From: Knoellia subterranea KCTC 19937
GTDB lineage: Bacteria; Actinomycetota; Actinomycetes; Actinomycetales; Dermatophilaceae
Length of the DNA stretch: 64,000 nucleotides
Assembly: GCF_000768685.1 (NCBI RefSeq)
Contig: NZ_AVPK01000003.1
Span: forward strand, 186,001-250,000
Reading direction: 5' to 3'
The notes beneath the pieces were generated by a model, which saw only the letters and a list, made by a program, of their open reading frames with translations, was not told where the DNA came from and ran no database searches. Positions 54,322 through 64,000 of the stretch are shown piece by piece. A program made the position numbers and the translations under genes. How positions within the stretch are numbered: the stretch's first letter is position 1; every line of letters starts with the position of its first letter.

Positions 54322-56810
54322 CCGTCACGTCCGACGCCAAGACCGGCGCAGACAGCGACAAGCCGGCCGTCGAGATGGTGGACCTCACCATCGACGGCAT
54401 CGACGTCTCCGTCCCCAAGAACACCCTTGTCATCCGGGCGGCCGAGGAGGCCGGGATCGAGATCCCGCGCTTCTGCGACCACCCGCTCCTCGAGCCCGTC
54501 GGCGCCTGCCGCCAGTGCCTCGTCGACGTCGCGACCCCCGGCCCGGACGGCACCCTCCGCCCGATGCCGAAGCCGCAGGCGTCGTGCACCATGACGGTCT
54601 CGCCGGGCATGGACGTCAAGACGCAGCACACCTCGCCGGTCGCCGAGAAGGCCCAGCACGGCGTCATGGAGCTGCTCCTCATCAACCACCCGCTCGACTG
54701 CCCGGTCTGCGACAAGGGTGGCGAGTGCCCCCTGCAGAACCAGGCGATGAGCACGGGTCGCCCGGTGTCCCGCTTCGAGGACATCAAGCGGACCTACCCG
54801 AAGCCGATCAACATCTCGAGCCAGGTCCTCCTCGACCGCGAGCGGTGCGTGTTGTGTGCCCGCTGCACGCGCTTCTCGGAGCAGATCGCCGGTGACCCCT
54901 TCATCGCCCTCGTCGAGCGTGGCGCCCTCCAGCAGGTCGGCATCTACGAGGAGAAGCCCTTCGAGTCCTACTTCTCCGGCAACACGGTCCAGATCTGCCC
55001 GGTCGGCGCCCTGACCGGTGCGGCCTACCGCTTCCGTGCCCGCCCGTTCGACCTCGTCTCGACGCCGAGCGTCACCGAGCACGACGCCAGCGGTGCTGCG
55101 ATCCGCATCGACCACCGCCGCGGCAGCGTCCTGCGCCGCATGGCTGCGGACGAGCCCGAGGTCAACGAGGAGTGGATCAGCGACAAGGACCGCTGGGCCT
55201 TCCAGTACGTCTCGACGCCCACCCGTCTCGAGTTGCCCATGGTGCGCGAGGACGGCGAGCTGCGGGTTGCCTCCTGGCGCGAAGCCCTCGAGGTTGCCGC
55301 CGAGGGTCTGCGGGCCGCCTCGGCTGCCGGTGTGCTCGTCGGTGGTCGCGTCAGCGCCGAGGACGCCTACGCCTACGGCAAGTTCGCTCGCACGATCCTC
55401 GGAACCAACGACATCGACTTCCGGGCGCGCCCGCACTCGGCCGAGGAGACCGCGTTCCTCGCGTCCCACGTCGTCGCGACCGCGCCACAGGGTGGCGCCG
55501 TCACCTACGCCGATCTCGAGTCGGCCAAGACGGTTGTCCTTGCAGGCTTCGAGCCCGAGGACGAGAGCCCGATCATCTTCCTGCGCCTTCGCAAGGCGTC
55601 GCGCAAGAACAAGACCGCCGTGTATGCCGTGTCGCCCGTTGCGACGCGCGGCCTCGCCAAGGTCTCGGGTCGCCTCATCCCGACCGCTCCCGGCACCGAG
55701 CCGGAGGTCCTCGAGGCCCTCGGCAAGGGTTCGGCCAGCGGTGCCGCCGGCGAAGGGCCCGACACCGTGCGCGAGGCCGCTGAGGCCCTGCGCGGTGAGG
55801 GCGCGATCATCCTTGTCGGCGAACGTCTCGCCACGGTTCCGGGCGCCCTGAGCGCTGCGGCCGCCCTCGCGGAGACGACGGGCGCGCGCCTCGCCTGGAT
55901 CCCGCGCCGGGCGGGGGAGCGCGGCGCCCTCGAGGCCGGCGCCTTCCCGACGCTGCTGCCCGGCGGGCGCTCGGTGAGCGACGCCGCTGCCCGCAGCGAC
56001 GTCGCCTCGGTGTGGGGCGTCGTCGGTCTGCCCGACACCCCGGGCCGTGATGCGGCCGCGATCCTCGAGGCCGCACGCACCGGCCAGCTCGGCGCCCTCG
56101 TCGTCGGTGGCGTCGACCCGCTCGACTTCGGTCGCGCCGACGCGGCTCAGGCCTTCGAGTCGACCTTCGTGGTCTCCCTCGAGCTCCGCGAGTCCGCCGT
56201 CACCCAGATCGCCGACGTCGTCCTGCCCGTCGCGGCGCACGCCGAGAAGGCCGGCACGTTCGTCAACTGGGAGGGACGCACCCGTCCGTTCCAGCAGGCC
56301 CTCGAGACCGGCTACGTCAGCGACCACCGCGTGCTCGACATGCTCGCCGACGAGATGGGCGAGTTCCTCGGCTGCCGCACGGCCGCCGAGGTGCGCGCCG
56401 AGATGGAGCGCATCGGCCCCTCGACGGGTGACCGCGCCGCGGCCCCGACGACGTCGGCCGGCGAGGTGCCCAGCGCCGAGGACGGCCACTTCGTCCTCGC
56501 GACCTGGCGCCACCTGCTCGACAAGGGTCTGCTCCAGGACGGCGAGCCCTTCCTGGCCGGCACCGCTCCGAAGCCGACCGCCAAGGTCTCCCCGGTCACG
56601 GCTGACTCGCTCGGGGTCACCGACGGCGACACCGTGACGGTGGTCGCGGGCGACGCCACGGTGACGGTCCCCGTCACCGTGACGGAAATGGCTGACCACG
56701 TCGTGTGGCTGCCGACGAACTCCGAAGGCTGCGACCTGCGCGGAACCCTCGCCGACGCACCGGCAATCCGTGTCTCCGTCACCAAGGTGGACAAGGTGGA
56801 ATCAGAGTGA
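54318..56810 (+). CDS. nuoG: NADH-quinone oxidoreductase subunit G
   Basis: An 830-residue Fe-S subunit. The N-terminal 2Fe-2S ferredoxin domain has [20 protein letters not shown], followed by [19 protein letters not shown] and [19 protein letters not shown] for the [4Fe-4S] centres and [11 protein letters not shown]. The rest is a molybdopterin-oxidoreductase-like domain without an obvious cofactor site, ending in a MoaB-like beta domain. It overlaps nuoH by four bases. Confidence 0.95.
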   Translation: MTVTSDAKTGADSDKPAVEMVDLTIDGIDVSVPKNTLVIRAAEEAGIEIPRFCDHPLLEPVGACRQCLVDVATPGPDGTLRPMPKPQASCTMTVSPGMDVKTQHTSPVAEKAQHGVMELLLINHPLDCPVCDKGGECPLQNQAMSTGRPVSRFEDIKRTYPKPINISSQVLLDRERCVLCARCTRFSEQIAGDPFIALVERGALQQVGIYEEKPFESYFSGNTVQICPVGALTGAAYRFRARPFDLVSTPSVTEHDASGAAIRIDHRRGSVLRRMAADEPEVNEEWISDKDRWAFQYVSTPTRLELPMVREDGELRVASWREALEVAAEGLRAASAAGVLVGGRVSAEDAYAYGKFARTILGTNDIDFRARPHSAEETAFLASHVVATAPQGGAVTYADLESAKTVVLAGFEPEDESPIIFLRLRKASRKNKTAVYAVSPVATRGLAKVSGRLIPTAPGTEPEVLEALGKGSASGAAGEGPDTVREAAEALRGEGAIILVGERLATVPGALSAAAALAETTGARLAWIPRRAGERGALEAGAFPTLLPGGRSVSDAAARSDVASVWGVVGLPDTPGRDAAAILEAARTGQLGALVVGGVDPLDFGRADAAQAFESTFVVSLELRESAVTQIADVVLPVAAHAEKAGTFVNWEGRTRPFQQALETGYVSDHRVLDMLADEMGEFLGCRTAAEVRAEMERIGPSTGDRAAAPTTSAGEVPSAEDGHFVLATWRHLLDKGLLQDGEPFLAGTAPKPTAKVSPVTADSLGVTDGDTVTVVAGDATVTVPVTVTEMADHVVWLPTNSEGCDLRGTLADAPAIRVSVTKVDKVESE

Positions 56811-58252
56811 GCACCCTCCTGACCCTGCAACACGCGACGGCGACGTTCGCGGACACGGCGCTGGCCGGCATACAGACGCTTGCGACCGAAGGCAAGGACA
56901 ACCCCAAGGCGGACTTCTCCGACACGCCGTGGTGGCTGTCCCTGGTGAAGGCGCTCATCATCTTCGTCTACCTGCTGCTGTCGACGCTGCTCGTCATCTG
57001 GTTCGAGCGCCGCGTCATCGGTCGCATGCAGCAGCGTCCGGGCCCCAACCGCAACGGCCCGTTCGGGCTGCTCCAGACCCTCGCCGACGGCATGAAGTCG
57101 ATGCTCAAGGAGGACAACACCCCCGCCAAGGCGGACCGGTTCGTCTTCACGCTCGCGCCGCTCATCACGGCGACGATGTGCTTCATCGGCTTCGCGATCA
57201 TCCCGCTCGCCGGTGAGGTGAGCATGTTCGGGCACCGCACACCGCTCCAGCTCGCGGACTCCTCGATCGCGGTGCTCTTCGTGCTCGCCATCGCCGGCAT
57301 CGGCATCTACGGCGTCGTCCTCGCGGGCTGGTCCTCCGGCTCGCCCTACCCGCTCATGGGTGGTCTGCGCAGCTCCGCGCAGATGATCTCCTACGAGATC
57401 GCGATGGGCCTCTCCCTCGTCGCCGTCTTCCTCTACAGCGGCTCGATGTCGACCTCGCAGATCGTCGGCGCCCAGGGCAATGTCTGGTACATCATCCCGG
57501 CGTTCTTCAGCTTCTTCGTCTACGTCATCACGATGGTCGGTGAGACGAACCGGCTGCCGTTCGACCTCGCCGAGGGCGAGGGTGAGCTCACCGGTGGCTT
57601 CCACACCGAGTACGGCTCGATGCGCTTCGCCATGTTCTTCCTCGGTGAGTACATCAACATGTTCACCGTCGCCGCGCTCGCGACGACGATGTTCCTCGGT
57701 GGCTGGCAGGCGCCTCCCGGTATCGCGGCCATCAACGACGGCATGTTCAACGAGGGCTGGTGGGGCCTGCTCTGGTTCACCATCAAGCTCTGGATGTTCA
57801 TGTTCGTCTTCGTGTGGCTGCGCGGCTCGCTGCCCCGCACGCGCTACGACCAGTTCATGCGCTTCGGGTGGAAGTTCCTCATCCCCGCCACACTCGCCTG
57901 GGTCGTGCTCGTCGCATTCTTCCGCGGCGCGCAGAACGGCTGGTTCGGTGACGCGGCCCTCGAGTTCGCGGGTCGGCGCTTCCCGGTCTCGTCGCTGGCC
58001 ATCGTCGCGCTCGTCGCGGTCGGTGCCCTCGTCCTCGGCTGGTGGTGGGACAACCGCGCCATTGCGCGGGAAGCCGCCGCCAGCCAGGCCCCGCCGGAGG
58101 AGATCGACCCGTATGCCGGTGGCCACCCGGTGCCGCCGCTCCCCGGCCAGCGCCTGCGCGAGACCGCTCGCGTCGGTGCCCCCGCACTGCCCGAGGCCGA
58201 CCCGCTCCGCGGGTCCGACGCCGATGCTGACAAGGAGGCCACTCGTGGCTGA
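56807..58252 (+). CDS. nuoH: NADH-quinone oxidoreductase subunit H
   Basis: A 481-residue membrane subunit (ND1) at the quinone channel. The family signature is [20 protein letters not shown], followed by [11 protein letters not shown]. Other conserved regions are [20 protein letters not shown] and [21 protein letters not shown] hydrophilic tail of about 60 residues follows the last helix, longer than in enterobacteria. It starts with GTG, overlapping nuoG by four bases and nuoI by eight. Confidence 0.96.
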   Translation: MSTLLTLQHATATFADTALAGIQTLATEGKDNPKADFSDTPWWLSLVKALIIFVYLLLSTLLVIWFERRVIGRMQQRPGPNRNGPFGLLQTLADGMKSMLKEDNTPAKADRFVFTLAPLITATMCFIGFAIIPLAGEVSMFGHRTPLQLADSSIAVLFVLAIAGIGIYGVVLAGWSSGSPYPLMGGLRSSAQMISYEIAMGLSLVAVFLYSGSMSTSQIVGAQGNVWYIIPAFFSFFVYVITMVGETNRLPFDLAEGEGELTGGFHTEYGSMRFAMFFLGEYINMFTVAALATTMFLGGWQAPPGIAAINDGMFNEGWWGLLWFTIKLWMFMFVFVWLRGSLPRTRYDQFMRFGWKFLIPATLAWVVLVAFFRGAQNGWFGDAALEFAGRRFPVSSLAIVALVAVGALVLGWWWDNRAIAREAAASQAPPEEIDPYAGGHPVPPLPGQRLRETARVGAPALPEADPLRGSDADADKEATRG

Positions 58253-58865
58253 CGACCAGAAGAAGGGGTCATTCTTCTCCGACCTCTTCGCCCCCGTGGG
58301 TGGGTTCGGGGTGACCTTCGCGACGATGTTCCGCAAGGTCGCCACGACCGAGTACCCCGAGGTGAAGCGCCCCACGGCGCAGCGCTTCCACGGCCGGCAC
58401 CAACTCAACCGTCACCCCGACGGTCTCGAGAAGTGCGTGGGCTGCGAACTGTGCGCCTGGGCCTGCCCGGCGGACGCGATCCTCGTCGAGGGCGCGAACA
58501 ATGATGATGCAGCCGGCCAGCGCTTCTCGCCCGGCGAGCGGTACGGCCGCGTCTACCAGATCAACTACTTGCGCTGCATCTTCTGCGGCCTGTGCATCGA
58601 GGCCTGCCCGACGCGCGCGCTGACGATGACGAACGAGTACGAACTGGCCGACAACAACCGCGCCGACCTCATCTTCACCAAGGAGCAGCTCCTCGCGCCG
58701 CTCCAGGGCGGCATGGTCGCCGCGCCGCACCCGATGGTGCACGGCATGGAGGAGCGCGACTACTACCTCGGCAAGGTCTCCTCGGCGACCCCGACCCAGA
58801 AGGAATGGGTCGAGGCACACCACGTCAAGGCTGACGCCGACGCGACGAAGGGGGCGGCCAAGTGA
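58245..58865 (+). CDS. nuoI: NADH-quinone oxidoreductase subunit I
   Basis: A 206-residue ferredoxin-like subunit with two [4Fe-4S] sites: [16 protein letters not shown] and [16 protein letters not shown]. The N-terminal segment ([12 protein letters not shown]-like) attaches it to the membrane arm. It starts with GTG eight bases before the nuoH stop. Its stop overlaps the GTG of a small frame that spans the gap to nuoJ. Confidence 0.95.
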   Translation: MADDQKKGSFFSDLFAPVGGFGVTFATMFRKVATTEYPEVKRPTAQRFHGRHQLNRHPDGLEKCVGCELCAWACPADAILVEGANNDDAAGQRFSPGERYGRVYQINYLRCIFCGLCIEACPTRALTMTNEYELADNNRADLIFTKEQLLAPLQGGMVAAPHPMVHGMEERDYYLGKVSSATPTQKEWVEAHHVKADADATKGAAK

Positions 58866-58945
58866 CCACGTTCTTTGGGCCCTGCTCGTCGCCCTTCCGG
58901 GCCTCACTCCTTCGTCGCTCGTGTCCTCAGGGGGTCCTCGCATGA
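58862..58945 (+). CDS. Possible 27-residue coupling micro-ORF between nuoI and nuoJ
   Basis: A GTG inside the nuoI stop (GTGA) opens 27 codons that end with a TGA overlapping the nuoJ ATG by three bases (ATGA). The peptide begins [20 protein letters not shown] and matches nothing I know. It fills the only long gap (76 bases) between neighbouring nuo genes, so translational coupling is a plausible role. It could also be chance. Confidence 0.4.
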   Translation: MTTFFGPCSSPFRASLLRRSCPQGVLA

Positions 58946-59802
58946 CCAGCACAGGAGAAGCCGTCCTCTTCTGGATCCTGGCCCCCCTCGCGGTCCTCGC
59001 GTCGATGGGCCTGATCTTTGCCCGCAAGGCCGTCCACGCCGCCCTCGGCATGGCCCTGACGATGATCATCCTCGGCGTTTTCTATCTCGCCCAGGACGCC
59101 GACTTCCTCGGTGTCATCCAGATCTTCGTCTACACCGGCGCCGTGATGATGCTCTTCCTCTTCGTCGTCATGCTCGTGGGCGTCGACTCCTCGGACAGCA
59201 TCGTCGAGACCCTCAAGGGCCAGCGCGCCGCCACGGTCGTGCTGACGCTCGGTCTCGGCGCCCTCCTCATGGGTGCCATCGGTCGGATCACGGTGGGCGA
59301 CGCCCCCGCCGACCGGCTCAAGTCGGTCAACGGCGAGACGGGCAACGTCTCCGGTGTCGCCGAACTGATCTTCGGCCGCTACGTCTGGGTCTTCGAGGCC
59401 ACGTCGGCGCTGCTCATCACCGCAGCCCTGGCTGCGATGGTGCTCGCCCACCGTGAGCGTCTCGGCAAGCGCCCCGACCAGAGGGCCTGGAGCGAGCGGC
59501 GCGTCCGCAGCGGCGAGCACCTGGCCGGCCTCCCGGTCCCCGGTGTCTACGCCCGCCACAACGCCGTCGACACGCCGGCCCTGCTGCCGGACGGCACGCC
59601 CAGCGACCTGTCCATCTCGCGAGTCCTCACCGCCCGCGACCAGGTCGGCTCGGCCACGCCGTGGGTCGAGGCCGAGCGCGAGATCGAGCGCGAGGTGGGT
59701 GACGCGCGGTGGTCGGTCGAGGCTCTCAACGACGGGGACGGCGCTGCCGCCCGCACCGACTCTGACGCTCGCACCGACGCTGACCAGGAGGACAAGTCGT
59801 GA
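58942..59802 (+). CDS. nuoJ: NADH-quinone oxidoreductase subunit J
   Basis: A 286-residue membrane subunit (ND6). Five helices occupy about 1-165, with the conserved [20 protein letters not shown] as helix 3. The remaining 120 residues are a hydrophilic, acidic, presumably cytoplasmic tail that enteric NuoJ lacks. I chose the ATG at 58942, after CAGGGGG. It overlaps nuoK by four bases. Confidence 0.93.
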   Translation: MTSTGEAVLFWILAPLAVLASMGLIFARKAVHAALGMALTMIILGVFYLAQDADFLGVIQIFVYTGAVMMLFLFVVMLVGVDSSDSIVETLKGQRAATVVLTLGLGALLMGAIGRITVGDAPADRLKSVNGETGNVSGVAELIFGRYVWVFEATSALLITAALAAMVLAHRERLGKRPDQRAWSERRVRSGEHLAGLPVPGVYARHNAVDTPALLPDGTPSDLSISRVLTARDQVGSATPWVEAEREIEREVGDARWSVEALNDGDGAAARTDSDARTDADQEDKS

Positions 59803-60098
59803 GCCTGATCAACTACATCTACCTCGCGACGCTGCTGTTCGTCATCGGCGGCGCAACGGTCCTGACCCGTCGCAACGCGATCGTCGTGTTCATGGGTGTC
59901 GAGCTCATGCTCAACGCCGCGAACCTCGCCTTCGTCACCTTCGCCCGCATGCACGGCAACCTCGACGGGCAGGTCATCGCCCTGTTCGTCATGGTCGTCG
60001 CCGCGGCCGAGGTCGTCGTCGGTCTCGCCATCATCATGGCGATCTTCCGTGCCCGCCGTTCGGCCTCGGTCGACGATGCCAACCTGCTGAAGCTCTAA
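59799..60098 (+). CDS. nuoK: NADH-quinone oxidoreductase subunit K
   Basis: A 99-residue three-helix subunit (ND4L). The helix-2 region [20 protein letters not shown] carries the conserved glutamate, and [20 protein letters not shown] the second one, used in proton translocation. It starts with GTG, overlapping nuoJ. nuoL begins 12 bases after its stop with AAGGGG as ribosome-binding site. Confidence 0.96.
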   Translation: MSLINYIYLATLLFVIGGATVLTRRNAIVVFMGVELMLNAANLAFVTFARMHGNLDGQVIALFVMVVAAAEVVVGLAIIMAIFRARRSASVDDANLLKL

Positions 60099-60110
60099 GG
60101 GGCCGCACTC

Positions 60111-62063
60111 GTGAACTCATTGGCACTGTTCGCCGCGGAAGGTGAGGTGGCCGCGGCCACCGGCCTCACGGCATACGCGTGGCTTCTCATCGCCCTTCCG
60201 CTCCTCGGCGCGGCGATCCTCCTCCTCGGTGGCAAGGCCACCAACGCGTGGGGTCACTTCCTCGCCACGGCGCTGTCCTGGGCCAGTTTCGTCCTCGGCT
60301 TCCTCATGCTCATCGCGATGATCGGGCGCGGGCACGAAGAACGTGCGATGCACGTGGGCGGTTGGAACTGGGTGCCCGCCGGCCAGTTCCAGCTCGAGAC
60401 TGGGCTGCTCATCGACCAGCTGTCGATCGCCTTCGTCATGCTCATCACGTTCGTCGGGTCGCTCATCCATGTGTACTCGATCGGCTACATGGAGCACGAC
60501 AGCGACCGTCGCCGGTTCTTCGCCTACCTCAACCTGTTCGTCGCCTCGATGCTGCTGCTCGTCCTGGCCGACTCCTACCTCCTGCTCTTCGTCGGCTGGG
60601 AGGGCGTGGGTCTGGCCTCGTACCTGCTCATCGGCTTCTGGAACCACAACCCGGCATACGCGACGGCCGCCAACAAGGCCTTCTTCGTCAACCGCGTCGG
60701 TGACGTGGGCATGTCGATCGCGATCATGTTCATGTTCTTCACGTTTGGCTCGGTCGACTTCGCGACCGTCCACGCCGGTGCGGCCGAGGCCGGTTCCACG
60801 GCCATGACGGCCCTGGGCCTGCTGCTCCTCGTCGGCGCGTGCGCCAAGTCGGCGCAGTTCCCGCTCCAGTCCTGGCTCGGTGACGCGATGGCCGGCCCCA
60901 CGCCGGTGTCCGCGCTCATCCACGCCGCGACGATGGTCACCGCCGGCGTCTACCTCGTCGTCCGCTCGCACGACATTTTCAACGCCGCCCCCAACGCGCA
61001 GCTCGCCGTCGCCATCGTCGGCGCGATCACCCTGCTCTACGGAGCGATCGTCGGTTGCGCCAAGGACGACATCAAGAAGGCCCTCGCCGCCTCGACGATG
61101 TCGCAGATCGGCTACATGATGCTCGCCGCCGGCCTCGGCCCAGTCGGCTACGCGTTCGCGATCTTCCACCTCATCACCCACGGCTTCTTCAAGGCCGGCA
61201 TGTTCCTCGGAGCCGGCTCGGTCATGCACGGCATGAAGGACCGCGTCGACATGCGCGGCTTCGGTGGCCTGTCCGGCTACATGAAGATCACGTGGGTCAC
61301 GTTCGGTCTGGGCTGGCTCGCCATCCTCGGTGTCCCGCCGTTCTCCGGCTTCTGGTCCAAGGACAAGATCATCGAGTCCGCGTTCATCGGCGAGGGCTGG
61401 CGTCCATGGGTCTTCGGTGGTGCCGCCATGATCGGTGCGGGCATCACGGCCTTCTACATGTCGCGCCTGTTCTTCATGACCTTCCACGGCAAAAAGCGCT
61501 GGGTCGACGAGCACGAGGACGCCGAGCGCGGCGTGCACCCGCACGAGTCCCCGCTCACGATGACCGTGCCGATGATGGTCCTCGCCGTCGGCTCCGGCCT
61601 CCTCGGACTCGTCCTCTCGTGGGGCGGCATGTTCTCGCACTGGCTCGAGCCGATCGTGGGTGGCCACGGCGAGGAGCACCCGGTGCTCCCGATCCCCGTG
61701 ATCATGGTCCTGACGCTGCTGCTGGTTGCCGGCGGCGCGGCCTACGCCTGGATGCTCTACTGGCGCGACGACGTCCCGGAGACGGCGCCACGAGGCTCGC
61801 TCCTCACGCAGGCCGCCCGCGCGGACCTCTATCAGGACGCCATCAACGAGGGCCTCTTCATGCGGCCCGGCACGCACCTCACCCGCGCGCTCGTCTTCAC
61901 CGACGGCAAGGGTGTTGACGGGGTCGTCGGTTCCCTCGCCGCCTCCGTCGGCGGGCTGTCCTCGCGACTGCGCCGCCTCCAGACCGGCTACGCCCGGTCC
62001 TATGCCCTGACGATGCTCACCGGTGTCGTCGCCGTCCTCGGAGCACTGTGGGTGATGAACTGA
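60111..62063 (+). CDS. nuoL: NADH-quinone oxidoreductase subunit L
   Basis: The largest antiporter-like subunit (ND5), 650 residues with about 16 helices and the long lateral helix at the C-terminus. Conserved blocks include [35 protein letters not shown] and the proton-channel segment [18 protein letters not shown]. It starts with GTG and overlaps nuoM by one base. Confidence 0.96.
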   Translation: MNSLALFAAEGEVAAATGLTAYAWLLIALPLLGAAILLLGGKATNAWGHFLATALSWASFVLGFLMLIAMIGRGHEERAMHVGGWNWVPAGQFQLETGLLIDQLSIAFVMLITFVGSLIHVYSIGYMEHDSDRRRFFAYLNLFVASMLLLVLADSYLLLFVGWEGVGLASYLLIGFWNHNPAYATAANKAFFVNRVGDVGMSIAIMFMFFTFGSVDFATVHAGAAEAGSTAMTALGLLLLVGACAKSAQFPLQSWLGDAMAGPTPVSALIHAATMVTAGVYLVVRSHDIFNAAPNAQLAVAIVGAITLLYGAIVGCAKDDIKKALAASTMSQIGYMMLAAGLGPVGYAFAIFHLITHGFFKAGMFLGAGSVMHGMKDRVDMRGFGGLSGYMKITWVTFGLGWLAILGVPPFSGFWSKDKIIESAFIGEGWRPWVFGGAAMIGAGITAFYMSRLFFMTFHGKKRWVDEHEDAERGVHPHESPLTMTVPMMVLAVGSGLLGLVLSWGGMFSHWLEPIVGGHGEEHPVLPIPVIMVLTLLLVAGGAAYAWMLYWRDDVPETAPRGSLLTQAARADLYQDAINEGLFMRPGTHLTRALVFTDGKGVDGVVGSLAASVGGLSSRLRRLQTGYARSYALTMLTGVVAVLGALWVMN

Positions 62064-63616
62064 TGTCCGGCCTGCCCCTGCTCACCCTGATGCTGGTCGT
62101 GCCGCTCGTCGGCGCGGCGGTCATCTGGCTGCTTCCCAACGCGTCGTCCAGGCTGTCCAAGCCGATCGCCCTGGGTGTCTCGCTGCTGACGCTGGCGCTG
62201 GCGCTCCTCGCGTGGGCCCGATTCGACTCGGGTTCGAGTGACCGCTACCAGCTCACCGAGACGCACTCGTGGATCCCGCAGTTCGGGGTCTCCTACGCCC
62301 TCGGTGTCGACGGCATCGCGCTGTCGCTCATCGTCATGGCGGCGATCCTCACGCCGATCTGCCTGCTCGCGGCCTGGAACGATCTTGGCGAGGACGCTGA
62401 CCCGAAGCGCGAGAAGACCTACTTCGCGCTCATGCTCGTGCTGCTCACCTTCATGGTGGGTGTGTTCGCGGCGCGCGACGTCTTCCTCTTCTACGTTTTC
62501 TTCGAGGCCATGCTCATCCCGGTGTACTTCCTCATCGGGCTCTTCGGTGGGCCGCGTCGCCAGTACGCCGCCGTGAAGTTCATCCTCTTCTCGCTCGTCG
62601 GCGGGCTCATCATGCTCGTCGCCGTTATCGCGCTGTACTTCCAGGGCCCGGGCGGGGAACAGGGCTTCCTCTACGAGGCGCTCGAGGGTGCTGTTGGCGG
62701 ATCGACCGCGACGCAGCGCTGGCTGTTCCTCGGCTTCTTCATCGCCTTCGCGATCAAGGCGCCGATGTGGCCGGTCCACACCTGGCTGCCGGACGCGGCA
62801 TCCGAGTCGCGCCCCGCGACCGCCGTGCTGCTCGTCGGCGTCCTCGACAAGGTCGGCACCTTCGGCATGCTGCGCTTCTGCCTCGGGTTCTTCCCGGAGG
62901 CCTCGAAGTGGGCGACCCCCGTCGTGCTCACCCTCGCCGTCATCTCGGTCATCTACGGCGCGCTCCTGGCCATCGGCTCGCGCGACATCATGCGGCTCAT
63001 CGCCTTCACCTCGATCAGCCACTTCGGCTTCATCGTCATGGGCATCTTCGCCATGACGACGACGGCCGGCGGCGGCTCGGCGCTGTACATGATCAACCAC
63101 GGGTTCTCGACGGCCGGGCTCTTCCTGCTCGCCGGGTTCCTCATCTCGCGCCACGGCTCGCAGCGGATCGCCGACTACGGCGGCTGGCAGCGGGTCACGC
63201 CGGTCCTCGCCGGAACCTTCCTCGTGTCGGGTCTGTCCTCGCTCGCGCTCCCGGGTCTGTCGAGCTACGTCTCGGAGTTCCTCGTCCTCGCGGGGACGTT
63301 CCAGCGCTACAAGTGGGTCGCTGCCATCGCGACGATCGGCATCGTGCTCGCCGCGCTCTACATCCTGCTGACCTACCAGCGGGTCTTCACTGGCCCGCGT
63401 CCGGAGTTCGCCGCAGACCGCACGCCGCGTGACCTCGGGGTGCGCGAGAAGGTCGTCGTGGCGCCGATCATCGCCTCGTTCCTGCTGCTCGGGTTCTTCC
63501 CGAAGCCGGTGCTCGACCTCGTGAACCCGGCGGTCGAGCAGACGCTCAAGATCGTGGGCGTCACCGATCCGGCCCCGAGCCACCCCACCAACGTCGCCAC
63601 CGGGAGTGACAAGTGA
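62063..63616 (+). CDS. nuoM: NADH-quinone oxidoreductase subunit M
   Basis: A 517-residue antiporter-like subunit (ND4) with about 14 helices. Family markers are YALGVDGIALSLIVMAAILT, FFEAMLIPVYFLIGLFGG and TWLPDAASESRPATAVLLVG. The ATG at 62063 overlaps the nuoL stop. It overlaps nuoN by four bases. Confidence 0.96.
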   Translation: MSGLPLLTLMLVVPLVGAAVIWLLPNASSRLSKPIALGVSLLTLALALLAWARFDSGSSDRYQLTETHSWIPQFGVSYALGVDGIALSLIVMAAILTPICLLAAWNDLGEDADPKREKTYFALMLVLLTFMVGVFAARDVFLFYVFFEAMLIPVYFLIGLFGGPRRQYAAVKFILFSLVGGLIMLVAVIALYFQGPGGEQGFLYEALEGAVGGSTATQRWLFLGFFIAFAIKAPMWPVHTWLPDAASESRPATAVLLVGVLDKVGTFGMLRFCLGFFPEASKWATPVVLTLAVISVIYGALLAIGSRDIMRLIAFTSISHFGFIVMGIFAMTTTAGGGSALYMINHGFSTAGLFLLAGFLISRHGSQRIADYGGWQRVTPVLAGTFLVSGLSSLALPGLSSYVSEFLVLAGTFQRYKWVAAIATIGIVLAALYILLTYQRVFTGPRPEFAADRTPRDLGVREKVVVAPIIASFLLLGFFPKPVLDLVNPAVEQTLKIVGVTDPAPSHPTNVATGSDK

Positions 63617-64000
63617 CCGCCGCCCTGACCACGCTGCCCACGGCCTTCGAGGCCGTCAAGGTCGACTACTCGGCCGTCGCGCCGATGCTGGTCGTCGTTG
63701 CCGCCGCGCTCATCGGTGTCCTCGTCGAGGCCTTCGCGCCGCGCACGCAGCGGCACGCGATCCAGGTGGGCCTGGCCCTCGTGGCGCTCGTCGCCTCGTT
63801 CGCCGTCCTCGTCCTCGTGTCGGTCGATCACCGCACGGTGACCGTGGGCGGTTCGCTGGCCATTGACGGACCCGCGCTGTTCCTCCAGGGCACGCTCCTG
63901 ATCTTCGCGATCCTCGGTGTGCTCACCATGTCCGAACGCTTCGGTGGCCGATCGGCCGACGCGTTCACCCCGATGGGTGCGGCAACGCCCGGTTCCCCGG
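63613..64000 (+). CDS. nuoN: NADH-quinone oxidoreductase subunit N (partial)
   Basis: The first 129 residues of the third antiporter-like subunit (ND2), cut by the window edge. The visible part has three hydrophobic stretches (LVVVAAALIGVLVEAFAP, then VGLALVALVASFAVLVLVSV and LFLQGTLLIFAILGVLTMSE), as expected. It begins with GTG, overlapping the nuoM stop. Identity rests on position and hydropathy more than on motifs. Confidence 0.9.
   Translation, partial: MTAALTTLPTAFEAVKVDYSAVAPMLVVVAAALIGVLVEAFAPRTQRHAIQVGLALVALVASFAVLVLVSVDHRTVTVGGSLAIDGPALFLQGTLLIFAILGVLTMSERFGGRSADAFTPMGAATPGSP

Overview
The window is about 70% GC, rich in GTG starts and four-base gene overlaps, and encodes mycothione reductase (a mycothiol enzyme), System II cytochrome c maturation, menaquinone synthesis and a 14-subunit complex I. 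That points to an aerobic, high-GC Gram-positive actinobacterium. A Micrococcales (Intrasporangiaceae-like) member is my best inference, not a demonstrated identity.

Layout. (1) 1-5.85 kb: the operon rex-hemA-hemC-hemD(cobA fusion)-hemB, headed by a Rex-type operator and closed by two strong hairpins. (2) 6-8.5 kb: yceI and a divergent marR, then hemL. (3) 8.6-13.5 kb: a phosphatase and the tlpA-ccdA-resB-ccsB cytochrome c maturation operon. (4) 13.6-16.5 kb: menE, a small membrane protein and menA on the minus strand, plus a hypothetical gene. (5) 16.5-21.9 kb: a decayed 5.4-kb island bounded by a 19-bp direct repeat. One repeat copy is the 3' end of menB. The island holds a broken tyrosine integrase, an excisionase remnant, a truncated RepA-like ATPase, ArsC and ABM proteins, an HprK-like ATPase, and fragments of an App1-type protein and a D12 methylase. 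(6) 21.9-27.7 kb: menB and menC interleaved with VapBC pairs, an orphan ribbon-helix-helix protein and VOC proteins. (7) 27.7-39.8 kb: accessory metabolism: a GAF regulator with aldehyde dehydrogenase and DUF779, two MFS exporters, mycothione reductase, a flavin monooxygenase with MarR, an HxlR-peroxiredoxin fusion, and a WXG-like/hydrolase pair. (8) 39.8-47 kb: menD, a geranylgeranyl-reductase-family gene, a RelE/Phd pair, two broken genes, menF and menG. (9) 47.2-64 kb: a second geranylgeranyl-reductase-family gene and nuoA-N. nuoN runs off the edge.

Functionally this is a respiratory super-locus: heme, cytochrome c assembly, menaquinone synthesis (menA, B, C, D, E, F, G) and NADH dehydrogenase. 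The NADH/NAD sensor Rex is encoded at one end, and matching operators lie before rex and before the nuo operon, so Rex probably couples these genes to redox state.

The most unusual signal is not a gene. The octamer CGGCATAC (or GTATGCCG) occurs about 41 times in both orientations. It lies in several reading frames, often forcing the rare ATA codon, and I see none inside the decayed island. Other notable points are a repeated long-stem palindrome with compensated arms, two micro-ORFs bridging nuo genes, and a NuoE with a long repetitive extension.
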